Shown here: one piece after another, positions 48,322-58,982 of the stretch | How positions within the stretch are numbered: position 1 is the first letter of the stretch | Layout of the letters: the number at the start of each line of letters is the position of its first letter | Source: Gammaproteobacteria bacterium | GTDB lineage: Bacteria > Pseudomonadota > Gammaproteobacteria > Steroidobacterales > Steroidobacteraceae | Reading direction: 5' to 3' | Length of the DNA stretch: 64,000 nt | Assembly (NCBI GenBank): GCA_027452045.1 | Contig: DAIDHH010000027.1 | Coordinates: 1 to 64,000 of the forward strand | Notes under the pieces: generated by a model | Databases searched by the model: none | What the model was told of the DNA's origin: nothing | What the model saw: only the letters and a program-made list of their open reading frames with translations | Program-made: the position numbers and the translations under genes

Positions 48322-48325
<4 letters not shown>
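47222..48325 (+). CDS. ntrB: nitrogen regulation sensor kinase NtrB
   Basis: Cytoplasmic PAS-containing histidine kinase/phosphatase that controls NtrC in response to PII. 367 residues: PAS domain (LSTGIIVLDAQLCAIYANVA), H-box with His156 in QLAHEIKNPLGGLRGAAQLL, N-box NVMRNALQAL and G-boxes DDGPGVP, DGTGLGLAVAQELV. Start is GTG 47222 with AGGGG nine bases before. Four-base overlap (ATGA) with ntrC. Confidence 0.95.
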
Positions 48326-49767
<1,442 letters not shown>

Positions 49768-49776
49768 CGGCGCGGC

Positions 49777-50703
49777 TCAGACTCGCAGCGTCCCGGTGAG
49801 CTCCGCAACGCTGTTCAGGCCGTGCTCGCGCAGATAGTCCGCGATTCCGGTGTTGATGCGCTTGCAGACCATCGGATCGTAGAAGAGCGCGGTGCCCACG
49901 CCGACCGCGGTGGCGCCGGCAATCAGGAACTCGATGGCGTCCGTGGCGCTCACGATGCCGCCCTGGCCGATGATCGGGATGCCATGCTTGCGCGCCACGT
50001 CGTACACCTGGTGCACCTTGAGCAGCGCGATCGGCTTGATGGCCGGACCCGAGAGTCCGCCCTGGATGTTGCCGATCACCGGGCGGCGCGTGTACGCATC
50101 GATGGCCATGCCCATCATGGTGTTGATGACCGAGAGCGCATCGGTCCCCGCCTCGATGCAGCGGCGGGCATTCTCGCGGATATCCGTCTGGTTCGGGGAG
50201 AGCTTGGTGATGAGGGGCTTGCCCGTCACCCGGCGGCAGGCCTCGACCACCTGCGCCGACATGTCGGGATAGTTCCCGAAGGCCACGCCCCCCTCCTTGA
50301 CGTTCGGGCAGGAGATGTTGATCTCGATGGCATCGATCGGCGACTGATCGAACAGGCGCGTGACCTCGGCATATTCCTCCACCGTGGAGCCCGACACGTT
50401 GGCGATGAAGCGGGTTTCGGTGAAGTCGAGCCCGGGGAGGATCCGCTCGATGACATGCGCGGCACCCGGATTCTGCAGGCCGATGGCATTGAGCATGCCC
50501 GCGGGCGTCTCGCACACGCGGTGCGGCGGATTGCCGAGCCTGGGCCCGAAGGTCGTGCCCTTGAGCACCACGGCGCCCGCATCCTGGTTGGAGAAGCCCT
50601 CGATGCGGGTGTATTCCTCGCCGAAGCCGACGCAGCCGGAGAGCAGCACGATGGGCGAGGCCAAGTGCAGTCCGCAGAACTTGAGTTTGAGGGAGTCGCT
50701 CAT
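49777..50703 (-). CDS. pyrD: dihydroorotate dehydrogenase, class 1B catalytic subunit
   Basis: Flavoprotein oxidising dihydroorotate to orotate in pyrimidine synthesis. 308 residues: LASPIVLLSGCVGFGEEYTR, the FMN-contacting lysine in VVLKGTTFGPRLGNPPHR, catalytic Cys132 in INISCPNVKEGG, LSPNQTDIRENARRC, and GGIVSATDAIEFLIAGATAV. The cysteine base and overall sequence are class 1B, whose NAD-linked members need PyrK; none is present here. An ATG at 50721, overlapping the previous stop (TGATG), would add six residues. Confidence 0.92.
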   Translation of the reverse strand: MSDSLKLKFCGLHLASPIVLLSGCVGFGEEYTRIEGFSNQDAGAVVLKGTTFGPRLGNPPHRVCETPAGMLNAIGLQNPGAAHVIERILPGLDFTETRFIANVSGSTVEEYAEVTRLFDQSPIDAIEINISCPNVKEGGVAFGNYPDMSAQVVEACRRVTGKPLITKLSPNQTDIRENARRCIEAGTDALSVINTMMGMAIDAYTRRPVIGNIQGGLSGPAIKPIALLKVHQVYDVARKHGIPIIGQGGIVSATDAIEFLIAGATAVGVGTALFYDPMVCKRINTGIADYLREHGLNSVAELTGTLRV

Positions 50704-50720
50704 CGGGTCATTATGGTCCA

Positions 50721-51122
50721 TCAGTGCATCGGCCGTCCGCCACCGCCTCCCGGACGGTGGATGTGGACCTCGATCCGGCCCTTGGGGCCGATCAGCCAGG
50801 ACGCGAGCCAGCCGACGATCCAGACGATGAGCGCGGTCTCGAAGGCGGCTGCGAAACCCGCGATGTGAAATCCCGGCAGCATCCACGCGACCAGCGCCAG
50901 CATGCCCGCGTTGACCACCAGCAGGAAGATTCCCAGGGACAACACGGTGAGCGGCAGCGTCAGCAGGATGACGACCGGGCGCACCACGGCGTTGACGACA
51001 CCCAGCAGGAGTCCGGCCAGCACCAGCGTGCCGGCGTCCTCGATGCGGATGCCGGGCACCCATCGCGTGGCGACCCACAGGCCGAGCGCGCTCATCACGG
51101 CGCGCAGCACGAAGGCGGTCAC
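50721..51122 (-). CDS. phage-holin-family / YvlD-like small membrane protein
   Basis: 133 residues, mostly four hydrophobic helices. LGVVNAVVRPVVILLTLPLT is the signature of this widespread family of unknown function, followed by LFLLVVNAGMLALVAWMLPGF-like and a Gly/His-rich tail. The GTG at 51122 has GGAG five bases upstream and overlaps the upstream stop by four bases. Despite the name, there is no phage context. Confidence 0.85.
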   Translation of the reverse strand: MTAFVLRAVMSALGLWVATRWVPGIRIEDAGTLVLAGLLLGVVNAVVRPVVILLTLPLTVLSLGIFLLVVNAGMLALVAWMLPGFHIAGFAAAFETALIVWIVGWLASWLIGPKGRIEVHIHRPGGGGGRPMH

Positions 51123-51559
51123 GAGTACTCCGGATGGCTGTCGTGCAGCAGGGCCTTCAGACGCGTGAGCGCGGCCTGCCAACCGGTCCTGAGGCGCATA
51201 TAGTGAACATCCCAGTCCGGTGAGCCGGGAACGCCCGAGCCCAATAACCTGAGGATGGTGCCCGCGCGCGCCGGCTCGAGGACGAAGTCATCGACCACGG
51301 CGCTGTCGGCCGGCGGAAGCGAGGCCGCCGGCAGATAGATGAGCCGCAGCCGCCGCTGCGGCTCAAACACATCGATGCAGGCTTCGAGCTCCGTCACCCG
51401 ATCGACGCAGGCTCGGAACAACCCGCCGGGGCGCGCCGTGATGCGGGCATCGGGCGAGCACCACAGGGCGAGCAGGGACGGATCGGTGAGTGCGCGCCAG
51501 ACCCCCTGCACATCGGTGCGAAGGTCGAGTCTGTGGGCATAGCCCCGGGTCTTCTCCAT
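51119..51559 (-). CDS. SRPBCC (AHSA1-like) domain protein
   Basis: 146-residue START-like ligand-binding fold: DVQGVWRALTDPSLLALWCS, RPGGLFRACV, EPQRRLRLIYLP and the C-terminal GWQAALTRLKALL. Family members bind hydrophobic ligands or act on Hsp90; no specific role can be assigned. First gene of a three-gene minus-strand run with the YvlD-like gene and pyrD. Confidence 0.82.
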   Translation of the reverse strand: MEKTRGYAHRLDLRTDVQGVWRALTDPSLLALWCSPDARITARPGGLFRACVDRVTELEACIDVFEPQRRLRLIYLPAASLPPADSAVVDDFVLEPARAGTILRLLGSGVPGSPDWDVHYMRLRTGWQAALTRLKALLHDSHPEYS

Positions 51560-51627
51560 GGGCGCTATTGTGCCATCACCCGGCGCCCGGTTTCGCCTAT
51601 GCTAGGGGCTTTCCACGGGAGGTTCGT

Positions 51628-52020
51628 GTGGCGCTCGTGCATCTGGTCATCGCCCTGGCACTGCTCGAGTTTTTCGCCTTCGGCGCCGCAGTCGCCAAGG
51701 CGCGAGCGAAGTATGGCGTAGCGGCACCCGCGACGACCGGTCACGAGATCTTCGAGCGTTATTTCCGGGTGCAGATGAACACGCTCGAGCTGCTGGTCAT
51801 GTTCGTCCCGGCGATCTGGATCTTCGCGAATTACATCAGCGCGCCGATTGCCGCGGCACTCGGCGCCGTGTTCCTGATGGGCCGAGTGATCTACTTCCGA
51901 TCCTACGTGAAGGACCCCCGGTCACGGGAACTCGGGTTCGTGCTCTCGGCCGGGCCGGTCATGTTCCTGGTGATCGGCGCGATCTTCGGGGCGGCGCGCA
52001 GCGCCTGGCCGCACGGCTGA
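51628..52020 (+). CDS. MAPEG-family membrane protein
   Basis: 130-residue membrane protein with four hydrophobic segments and the MAPEG hallmark FERYFRVQMNTLELLVMFVP. Relatives include microsomal glutathione transferases, but bacterial members are mostly uncharacterised. GTG start at 51628 with GGGAGG five bases before. Stands alone between divergent and convergent genes. Confidence 0.87.
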   Translation: MALVHLVIALALLEFFAFGAAVAKARAKYGVAAPATTGHEIFERYFRVQMNTLELLVMFVPAIWIFANYISAPIAAALGAVFLMGRVIYFRSYVKDPRSRELGFVLSAGPVMFLVIGAIFGAARSAWPHG

Positions 52021-52026
52021 GGCCGG

Positions 52027-53043
52027 CTACCCGATCTCCGACTTGATCGGCCGGGTCATCAGTTCGCGCACCGCGTCCCGGGCCGGTACGCCCTCGTAGA
52101 GAACCCGATAGATGCTCGCGCAGAGCGGCATTTCGACCCCGGCGCGAGCGGCGACATCGCGAAGCGCGCGTGCCGCGGGATAGCCTTCCACCACCTGGCC
52201 GATCGCCTGCAACGCCTCCGCGGGTGTTCCGCCGCCCGCGAGCCGCAGGCCGAAGCGGCGGTTGCGCGATTGATCATCGGTGCAGGTGAGCACCAGGTCA
52301 CCGAGGCCCGCCAGACCCATGAAAGTCTCGCGTTGCGCCCCGAGCGCCACACCGAGACGCATCATCTCTGCGAGTCCGCGGGTGATGAGCGCCACTCGGG
52401 CATTGGCGCCGAAACCGAGGCCATCGGACAGGCCCGCGCCCACTGCCAGGACATTCTTGACCGCCCCGCCCACCTCGACCCCCACGATGTCGGTGGAGGT
52501 ATAGACGCGGAAATTGGTCGAGGACAGATCCTGCGCCAGTGCCTGGGCGAACGCGGCATCCGGGGAGGCGACGACCATCGCGGTGGGCAACCCCGCGCCG
52601 ACCTCGCGCGCGAAGGTTGGTCCCGAGAGGACGGCGACCGAGCGCTTCGGACCCAACACCTCGCGCGCGACCTGGTGGGGCAGGGCGCCGGAGGGCAGCT
52701 CGAAACCCTTGGTGGCCCAGGCGAGCTGTGTTTCGTCCGCGAGCGACGGCCGGATGGCGATGAGGGTCGCGCGGAAGGCGTGGCTCGGCACCGCGAGCAA
52801 CAGATCCCGAGCGCCGCCAAGCGCGCGCGAGAGATCCGCTTCCACGGCAAGCGCCTCGGGAAACGTGCCCGAGGGCAGATAGCGCTCATTGCGCCGCTCC
52901 CGGGCCATGACCGCGAGGCGCTCGCGGTCACGACCCCAGAGCCGAGTCGGACGTCCGCTGCGTGCAACTTGCACGGCAAGGGCCGTTCCCCAGGAGCCCG
53001 CGCCGAGCACGGCAACGGGCATATCGCTCCCGGCGGTGCTCAT
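52027..53043 (-). CDS. gpsA: glycerol-3-phosphate dehydrogenase [NAD(P)+]
   Basis: Reduces dihydroxyacetone phosphate to sn-glycerol 3-phosphate for phospholipids. 338 residues: VAVLGAGSWGTALAVQVA, the substrate region TKGFELPSGALPHQV, SGPTFAREVGAGLPTAMV, the catalytic lysine in GGAVKNVLAVGAGLSDGL and GLAGLGDLVLTCT. Last of the minus-strand block rhodanese-grxC-secB-gpsA, which matches the Escherichia coli order. Confidence 0.97.
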   Translation of the reverse strand: MSTAGSDMPVAVLGAGSWGTALAVQVARSGRPTRLWGRDRERLAVMARERRNERYLPSGTFPEALAVEADLSRALGGARDLLLAVPSHAFRATLIAIRPSLADETQLAWATKGFELPSGALPHQVAREVLGPKRSVAVLSGPTFAREVGAGLPTAMVVASPDAAFAQALAQDLSSTNFRVYTSTDIVGVEVGGAVKNVLAVGAGLSDGLGFGANARVALITRGLAEMMRLGVALGAQRETFMGLAGLGDLVLTCTDDQSRNRRFGLRLAGGGTPAEALQAIGQVVEGYPAARALRDVAARAGVEMPLCASIYRVLYEGVPARDAVRELMTRPIKSEIG

Positions 53044-53074
53044 GCTTCGAGGGCTCGCGAGCGGCCTCGCCGCT

Positions 53075-53560
53075 TCAGTTCGCCTGTTCCACCGGTATGG
53101 ACTGCGTCGGGCTCTGGTTGGCCGCGTACAGCGCGTCGAAGTTCACGGGGGGAAGGAGCAGCTGCGGGAACCCGCCGAGCGTGATGAGCTGCGAGACCTG
53201 CGCCCGCGCATAGGGGAACAGCACGCCCGGGCAGATGGCGCCGATGGCGCGCTTGGTGTCTTCCTCGGAGAGGTTGCGCAGCACGAACACGCCGGCCTGC
53301 TTGACCTCAACCAGGAACACCGTGGTCTCGCCCTGCTTGGCCGACACGGTCACCGTCAGGACGACTTCCTGGATTTCGGGCGCGAGCACGGTCACGCCCG
53401 TGTGCAGGTCGAGATTGATCTGCGGATTCCAGTTGCCCTCACCGCGCGGGCCGTTCGGCGCCTCGTACGAGCAGTCCTTCAGGTAGACGTGCTGCAGGTG
53501 CAGGATCGGGCCGTTGGCCCCTTCGGGTGCCGGCGCGGTGCCGGCGGCTTCATTCGCCAT
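53075..53560 (-). CDS. secB: protein-export chaperone SecB
   Basis: Cytoplasmic tetrameric chaperone delivering preproteins to SecA. 161 residues with LQHVYLKDCSYEAP, EVVLTVTVSAKQGETTVFLV, QAGVFVLRN, GAICPGVLFPYARAQVSQL and the C-terminal PPVNFDALYA. Three bp after grxC. Confidence 0.97.
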   Translation of the reverse strand: MANEAAGTAPAPEGANGPILHLQHVYLKDCSYEAPNGPRGEGNWNPQINLDLHTGVTVLAPEIQEVVLTVTVSAKQGETTVFLVEVKQAGVFVLRNLSEEDTKRAIGAICPGVLFPYARAQVSQLITLGGFPQLLLPPVNFDALYAANQSPTQSIPVEQAN

Positions 53561-53563
53561 GTG

Positions 53564-53905
53564 TCAGACTCCGGGTTTCAACAGTTTGTCGAGGCCGCCT
53601 TGGGCATCGAGCTCGTAAAGATCATCGCATCCGCCGACATGCGTGTCGCCGATGAAGATCTGCGGGACCGTGTGCCGATGGCCGCGCGCGAGCATTTCGG
53701 CGCGCGCCTGCGGACGAGCGTCCACGTCGATTTCCTCGAAGGCGACGCCCTTGCGCTGCAGCAGCTCCCGGGCGCGCGCGCAATAGGGACACCAGGCGGT
53801 GGCGTACATGAGCACCCTCGGCGTGTGCCCCGGCCCTTGCCGGGCCTCGCCGCTGCGCGCCTGAGGTTCCGGCGCGTTCGACATCGCTTGCGGCGATCTG
53901 GTCAT
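53564..53905 (-). CDS. grxC: glutaredoxin 3
   Basis: 113-residue glutathione-dependent oxidoreductase with active site Cys39-Pro-Tyr-Cys42 (TAWCPYCARA), RHTVPQIFIGDTHVGGCDDL and a short hydrophilic N-terminal tail of ~28 residues not found in minimal glutaredoxins. ATG 53905 overlaps the rhodanese stop by four bases; ATG 53884 gives a shorter form. Confidence 0.93.
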   Translation of the reverse strand: MTRSPQAMSNAPEPQARSGEARQGPGHTPRVLMYATAWCPYCARARELLQRKGVAFEEIDVDARPQARAEMLARGHRHTVPQIFIGDTHVGGCDDLYELDAQGGLDKLLKPGV

Positions 53906-54339
53906 GCCTTCTGACCCGAGTCCTTCTCGACCGGCAGGTGCTCGGCCCGCCACGCCGAGAGTCCGCCGCGCAGATTGACCGCCTGCGCAAAACCTTCGGA
54001 CCGCAACTGCCGCACAGCCGCGGCTGCCAGCGAGCCACGGTCACAATATACGATCAGGGGCTTCTGCTTGTGCTTCTTCAGCAGCTCGCCGCCTTTCAGA
54101 ATCTGCTCCCCATCCATGCGCCGCGCGCCGGACAGGTGGCCCGCCGCATACTGCTCCTGCGGACGCAGGTCGATCGCGAGCGCGCCCCGGTTCATCAGCT
54201 GGATTGCCTCCTGGGGCGAAACGGATGCGAAACTCTCGCCGCGGGCGCGCACCTCGACCAGGATCGCGAACACCGCCACCGCAAGGGTCGCCGCGACCAG
54301 CCAGAGGTGGACATGCACGTATTGGATGAGATGGTCCAT
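53902..54339 (-). CDS. membrane-anchored rhodanese-domain protein (YibN-like)
   Basis: 145 residues: an N-terminal helix (LWLVAATLAVAVFAILV) and a rhodanese domain with AIDLRPQEQYAAGHLSGARR and the active-loop Cys in IVYCDRGSLAAAA. Position upstream of grxC-secB-gpsA equals Escherichia coli yibN. Probable sulfurtransferase or persulfide carrier at the inner membrane. Confidence 0.9.
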   Translation of the reverse strand: MDHLIQYVHVHLWLVAATLAVAVFAILVEVRARGESFASVSPQEAIQLMNRGALAIDLRPQEQYAAGHLSGARRMDGEQILKGGELLKKHKQKPLIVYCDRGSLAAAAVRQLRSEGFAQAVNLRGGLSAWRAEHLPVEKDSGQKA

Positions 54340-54442
54340 GAAAGAGGTACAGAAGACCGTATCGGCGGTAAAAAGGGTCGGGCATTATAGCGTCCCTATG
54401 CGATACGGCATGGCTCATTGGCAGTCGAGGTCCGGCTCGAGG

Positions 54443-55603
54443 ATGGACCGCACCCCGTTTCGCCTGATTCTGGCTACGCTGATGCTCGGTCTGGGGCTGC
54501 CGCCGGCATCCGCCGTGCCTCCCCGGCTCGCCGCCCGCCATGCCCAGGCACAGCTGCGAGCCGTGCAGGCGCAGATCGCGCGCGTGGCCCGGCAGGTGAG
54601 CCAGTCGAAGCTCGAGCAGGGGCGTCTCACCCTCGCGCTGCGCGCGAGCGAGAGATCGGCCGGAACGGCGCGGGCGGCGCTCGAAACGCTTCAGCAGCGC
54701 CGGGCGGCGGATGCCGCACGACGCGCGGCATTGGCCGCCCAAAAGCAGCAACGCGAGACCGACCTGGCGCGCAACCGCAGCGCCCTGAGCGGGGAGCTGC
54801 GCGCGGCCTATCTGATCGGCCGCGAAGGTCCGCTCAAGCTGCTGCTCAACCAGGGCGAGCCGGGCCGCATGGGCCGGATGTTCGCGTACTACAGCTATTT
54901 CAGCCGCGAGCAGGCGCAGCACATCAATGACATCGAGGCGGACCTCACGCAGATCGATCAGCTCGACACCCAGTTGCGGGACGAGGATGCGCAGCTCGCC
55001 ACCCTGCAGCGCCAGCGCCAGGCGCAGTTCACCGCGCTCGAGCAGGCGAACGCGCGCCGCGAGCATGTGCTCGCCACCATCGAGGCGAGGACGCGCACCG
55101 GCACCGAGCGCCTGGCCCTGTTGCGCCGGCAGCAGATGGCGCTGCAGTCATTGCTCGCTGCGCTGCGGCGCGCCGAGGCGCGGCTGCCTGCCGAGCACGA
55201 GCATTTCGGGCGCCTGCAGGGACACCTGCCCTGGCCGGTGGCCGGCAGACTCATCGCCCGCTACGGTCAGGCTCGGGCCGGCGGTCTGCGCTGGGACGGG
55301 GACCTGATCGCCACCCGCATGGACGCGCCGGTGCACGCCGTGGGGCCGGGCCGGGTGATCTATGCCGACTGGCTGGCGGGCCTCGGCCTGCTCATCATCA
55401 TCGATCATGGCGGAGGCTACATGAGCCTCTACGGGCACAATGACCACCTCTATGCACAGGTGGGGCAGCAGGTCGCGGCAGGCCAGATGATCGCCGAGGC
55501 GGGCGACAGTGGCGGGGCCAGCCGGCCGGAACTTTACTTCGGGATCCGCCGGGGCACCCGGCCCGTCGATCCGCGACTGTGGCTGGCGCGCCATGCAAGG
55601 TGA
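54443..55603 (+). CDS. envC: murein hydrolase activator EnvC
   Basis: Periplasmic activator of cell-division amidases. 386 residues: signal peptide (MDRTPFRLILATLMLGLGLP, cleavage near ASA), a long coiled coil rich in Gln/Arg/Ala (residues ~28-250) and a C-terminal LytM (M23) domain with RWDGDLIATRMDAPVHAVG, VIYADWLAGLGLLIIIDHGG, MSLYGHND and ASRPELYFGIRRGTRPVDP. The first zinc-binding His/Asp pair is absent (RWDGDLIA), as in EnvC, so it is an activator rather than a peptidase. ATG codons at 54398 and 54410 are alternative starts; 54443 gives the cleanest signal peptide. Confidence 0.9.
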   Translation: MDRTPFRLILATLMLGLGLPPASAVPPRLAARHAQAQLRAVQAQIARVARQVSQSKLEQGRLTLALRASERSAGTARAALETLQQRRAADAARRAALAAQKQQRETDLARNRSALSGELRAAYLIGREGPLKLLLNQGEPGRMGRMFAYYSYFSREQAQHINDIEADLTQIDQLDTQLRDEDAQLATLQRQRQAQFTALEQANARREHVLATIEARTRTGTERLALLRRQQMALQSLLAALRRAEARLPAEHEHFGRLQGHLPWPVAGRLIARYGQARAGGLRWDGDLIATRMDAPVHAVGPGRVIYADWLAGLGLLIIIDHGGGYMSLYGHNDHLYAQVGQQVAAGQMIAEAGDSGGASRPELYFGIRRGTRPVDPRLWLARHAR

Positions 55604-55661
55604 GCAGGCTCCGGGGCCCACAATGATCCGGGCATGCGAACGAAGCGGGTAAACTGCGCCC

Positions 55662-56309
55662 ATGATCGCCTGGCTCATCGACCTCGTGCTGCACCTCGAC
55701 CGTCACCTTGCTGCCCTCCTCGCCGAGGTCGGCATCTGGACATACCCCATACTGTTCGGTGTCATCTTCGCGCAGACCGGCGTGGTGGTGGCCGTGTTCC
55801 TGCCCGGGGACTCCCTGCTCTTCGGCGTGGGCGCGCTCGCGGCCGTGGATACCACCGGCACACTGAGCGCTCCGGTCGCCTCGCTGGTGTTGGGTCTGGC
55901 GGCGGTGCTCGGCTATGCCGTCAACTACGGCGCCGGCCGGCTGATCGGCCCGCCCGCCTTCAGCGGCCGTTACCGGCTGCTCAAGATCGACTACCTGCGC
56001 CGGACGGAAGCGTTCTTCGTGCGCCACGGCGGCAAAGCCATCGCCGTATCGTGTTTCATCCCCGTCATCCGCACCTGCATGCCCTTCGTGGCTGGCGTCG
56101 GCCGGATGCCCTACGCGCGCTTTCAGCTCTACAGCATCCTGGGCGGATTCCTGTGGGTGCTGCTGCTTCTCTGGGGCGGGTATTTCTTCGGCAACGTGCC
56201 GATCGTCAAGCATAACTTCGGGCTCGTCACCCTTCTCATCATCGTGGTGTCCCTGATCCCGGTGGCGCTGCCCTTCCTCAGGCGGCGGCGGGAACCCGCG
56301 GCATCGTAG
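55662..56309 (+). CDS. DedA-family membrane protein
   Basis: 215-residue inner-membrane protein of the DedA/VTT family, proposed lipid flippases or proton-dependent transporters. Markers: GVVVAVFLPGDSLLFGVGAL, GYAVNYGAGRLIG, FFVRHGGKAIAVSCFIPVIR with TCMPFVAGVGRMPY, then two C-terminal helices. 58 bp after envC. Confidence 0.92.
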   Translation: MIAWLIDLVLHLDRHLAALLAEVGIWTYPILFGVIFAQTGVVVAVFLPGDSLLFGVGALAAVDTTGTLSAPVASLVLGLAAVLGYAVNYGAGRLIGPPAFSGRYRLLKIDYLRRTEAFFVRHGGKAIAVSCFIPVIRTCMPFVAGVGRMPYARFQLYSILGGFLWVLLLLWGGYFFGNVPIVKHNFGLVTLLIIVVSLIPVALPFLRRRREPAAS

Positions 56310-56332
56310 CGTTACCCGGAAAGACCATAGGC

Positions 56333-58978
56333 TCAGGCGCTCGCCGCTCCCGCGAGCAACGCCCGGATCTCCGGCAGGCAGGAGCCGCAGTTGGTGCCGG
56401 CCTGCAGCCGCGCGCCCACCTGACGGGTATCCGTCAGTCCTTCGCCTTCAATCACCCGGCACAGCGTATTGCGTCCAACTCGAAAGCATGAGCAGACGAT
56501 GGCGCCTTCGTCGTCCGTCGCGCGCAGCGGTCGGCCAGCCAGCAGCGCGATGCGATCGGCAGACTCCAGCCGCTCCTTGGCGAACATCGAGGCGAGCCAG
56601 CCTCGCGCGGGAAGTTCCGGCCGCCGGCAGAAGTATGCGCAGGCATCCAGACGCCCATCGTGCGTATGCGCGGCACGATAAATCCCGGAGGCGGCGTCGG
56701 AGTACTCGAGGTAGTCCGCATCGGCCGTCAGCCCGCCGAGCAGCAGCCTGACCCAGTGCGCTCCCGGGGACGTCTTGCGCCCCGCCAGCTCGTAACGCAG
56801 AAATCCCGCGCCGCGAACCAGGGCCCACCATGTGATCTCATCGGTCCGCAGCGGTTGGCGCGTGAAGACTACGCCATACCAGTCCACCGGAAAGGGTTGA
56901 ACGTTCGCGGGCGTATGCTTGAACTCCGGCTCGCCTGAGAGCGGGTCCACCGCCGGATTGACCAGCGCCCCGACGCGGGCCTCGGAGGCGTAGGCATCGC
57001 TCCAATGCATGGGCACGAACATCGTGCCGCGGGCGATTTCTCCGCTCACCCTCACCCGTGCCACCAACGAGCCCCACCGCGTCGACACCGTAGCCAACTC
57101 ACCCTCGCGCACCGACGCCAACAGGGCGTCGTGGGCGTGCAGGTCGACGAAGGGCTCCGGCAAATGCTCCGTCAACCGTTGAGCACGTCCCGTGCGTGTC
57201 ATCGTGTGCCATTGGTCGCGGATGCGACCGGTGTTGAGCACAAGCGGATAGTCCTCGTCCGGCGCGTTGGCCGGAGGCCTGAAATGCACGGGAACCAGTC
57301 GTGCCCGGCCGTCCGGATGGGCGAATCGAGCATCCCGGAACAATCGCGCCTCAGCTCTTCCCCGACCAGGCACGGGCCATTGAACGGGCTCCAGCTCATC
57401 GTACTCGGCCTGCGTGAGAGCGCAGAGACCGGAGATGTCGAAGAACCCCCCGAGCCCGGCAGCCACGGCAGACAGCCGGGCATGCTCGTCGAAAATCTCG
57501 CGCGGCGACTCATATCGAAAGGCGTCGCCGAAGCCCATGCGCCGTGCCACTTCGCTCACCATCCACCAATCGGGCGATGCCTCGCCCGGAGCGTCCAGAA
57601 AACGTCTCTGCCGGGAGATGCGTCGCTCCGAATTGGTGACGGTGCCGTCCTTCTCGCCCCAGGTCATGGCCGGCAGTAACACGTGCGCCAGCGCCGCCGT
57701 ATCCGTGTCGTGCACGCAATCGGATACCACGACCCACTCGCAGCGCCCGAGCGCCTCGCGTACGCGAGTGGCATCCGGCAGGCTCACCGCCGGGTTGGTC
57801 GCCATGATCCACACGGCCTTGATGCGCCCGGCACGCATGGCCTCGAACAGCTCCACCGCCTTCAGGCCGGGGCGGGTGGCGATGCGCGGGCTGCCCCAGA
57901 ATGTCTGCACCGCGGCGCGATGGTCGGCGGATTCCAGGCCCAGGTGCGCTGCCAGCGTATTCGCCAATCCGCCCACCTCGCGTCCGCCCATGGCATTCGG
58001 TTGTCCCGTCAGGGAGAACGGTCCCATCCCTGGCCGCCCGATACGTCCGGTCAGCAAATGACAATTGAGGATGCCGTTGACCTTGTCGGTCCCGGAGGTC
58101 GACTGGTTGATGCCCTGGGAAAAGACTGTCACGACCCGCTCCGTGCGGCCAAACAGCTCGAAGAACTCCCCGATCCGCCGCGCGTCTGCGCCGCAGACGC
58201 CCGCCACAGCATCCGCGTCACCGGCCACGAGCGCGGCCCGGATCGCCGCCTCGGCCCCCAGCGTATGCCTCGAGACGAAGTCCTCATCGGTCGCGCCATG
58301 ACGGTGCAGATGGCCGAGCAGGCCATTGAAAAGGGCCACGTCGGTGCCCGCCCGGATGGGCAGATGCAGGTCCGCGAGCTCAGCGGTCGCAGTGCGGCGC
58401 GGATCGATCACCACCAGCTTGAGGCCCGCACGGCGCTCCTTTTCCCGCTCGATGCGCCGCCACAGAACCGGATGGCACCACGCGGCGTTGGCGCCGGCGA
58501 GCACGATCAGATCGGCGAGCTCGAGATCCTCATAACATCCCGGGACCAGGTCCCCGCCGAAGGCCCGCCTGTGGCCCGCCACCGCCGAGGCCATGCACAG
58601 CCTGGAGTTGGTGTCGATGTTGGCGCTGCCGATGAAGCCCTTCATGAGCTTGTTGGCAACGTAATAGTCCTCCGTCAGAAGCTGTCCGGAGACATAGAAG
58701 GCCACGGCATCAGGTCCGTGCTCGCGCACCGCAGCAGCGAACCCCCGCGCCACGACGTCCAACGCTTCTGACCACGGGACCCGGCGTCCATGAACTTGCG
58801 GGTACAGCAATCGCCCCTCGGTGTCCAGGGTCTCGGCGAGCGCGGAGCCCTTGGAGCAGAGGCGCCCGCCATTGGCCGGATGCCGGGCATCGCCCTCGAT
58901 CTCCCGGCCTCCCGAGCGGGCAATCACGCCGCACCCCACTCCACAGTAGGGGCAGGTGGTCCGTACCGCCGCCGACAC
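56333..58978 (-). CDS. nasA: assimilatory nitrate reductase catalytic subunit
   Basis: Molybdopterin guanine dinucleotide enzyme reducing nitrate to nitrite in the cytoplasm. 881 residues from GTG 58978, four bases after the upstream stop; ATG 59014 would overlap the fusion gene by 32 bp. The N-terminal [4Fe-4S] ligands are Cys9, Cys12, Cys16 and Cys41 (TTCPYCGVGCG, RLCSKGSAL). The body has the molybdopterin folds, DTNSRLCMASAV, FSQGINQSTSGTDKVN and TGRIRDQWHTMTRTGRAQ. The C-terminus adds a BFD-type [2Fe-2S] domain (VCSCFRVGRNTL, NCGSCLPEIRALL), as in Klebsiella NasA. Last gene of the nirB operon. Confidence 0.95.
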   Translation of the reverse strand: MSAAVRTTCPYCGVGCGVIARSGGREIEGDARHPANGGRLCSKGSALAETLDTEGRLLYPQVHGRRVPWSEALDVVARGFAAAVREHGPDAVAFYVSGQLLTEDYYVANKLMKGFIGSANIDTNSRLCMASAVAGHRRAFGGDLVPGCYEDLELADLIVLAGANAAWCHPVLWRRIEREKERRAGLKLVVIDPRRTATAELADLHLPIRAGTDVALFNGLLGHLHRHGATDEDFVSRHTLGAEAAIRAALVAGDADAVAGVCGADARRIGEFFELFGRTERVVTVFSQGINQSTSGTDKVNGILNCHLLTGRIGRPGMGPFSLTGQPNAMGGREVGGLANTLAAHLGLESADHRAAVQTFWGSPRIATRPGLKAVELFEAMRAGRIKAVWIMATNPAVSLPDATRVREALGRCEWVVVSDCVHDTDTAALAHVLLPAMTWGEKDGTVTNSERRISRQRRFLDAPGEASPDWWMVSEVARRMGFGDAFRYESPREIFDEHARLSAVAAGLGGFFDISGLCALTQAEYDELEPVQWPVPGRGRAEARLFRDARFAHPDGRARLVPVHFRPPANAPDEDYPLVLNTGRIRDQWHTMTRTGRAQRLTEHLPEPFVDLHAHDALLASVREGELATVSTRWGSLVARVRVSGEIARGTMFVPMHWSDAYASEARVGALVNPAVDPLSGEPEFKHTPANVQPFPVDWYGVVFTRQPLRTDEITWWALVRGAGFLRYELAGRKTSPGAHWVRLLLGGLTADADYLEYSDAASGIYRAAHTHDGRLDACAYFCRRPELPARGWLASMFAKERLESADRIALLAGRPLRATDDEGAIVCSCFRVGRNTLCRVIEGEGLTDTRQVGARLQAGTNCGSCLPEIRALLAGAASA

Positions 58979-58982
58979 GCGC

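Noticed and set aside
50721..51122. Prophage remnant suggested by the phage-holin-type protein
   Set aside because: The family is widespread in ordinary chromosomes, and no integrase, structural or lysis genes are nearby.
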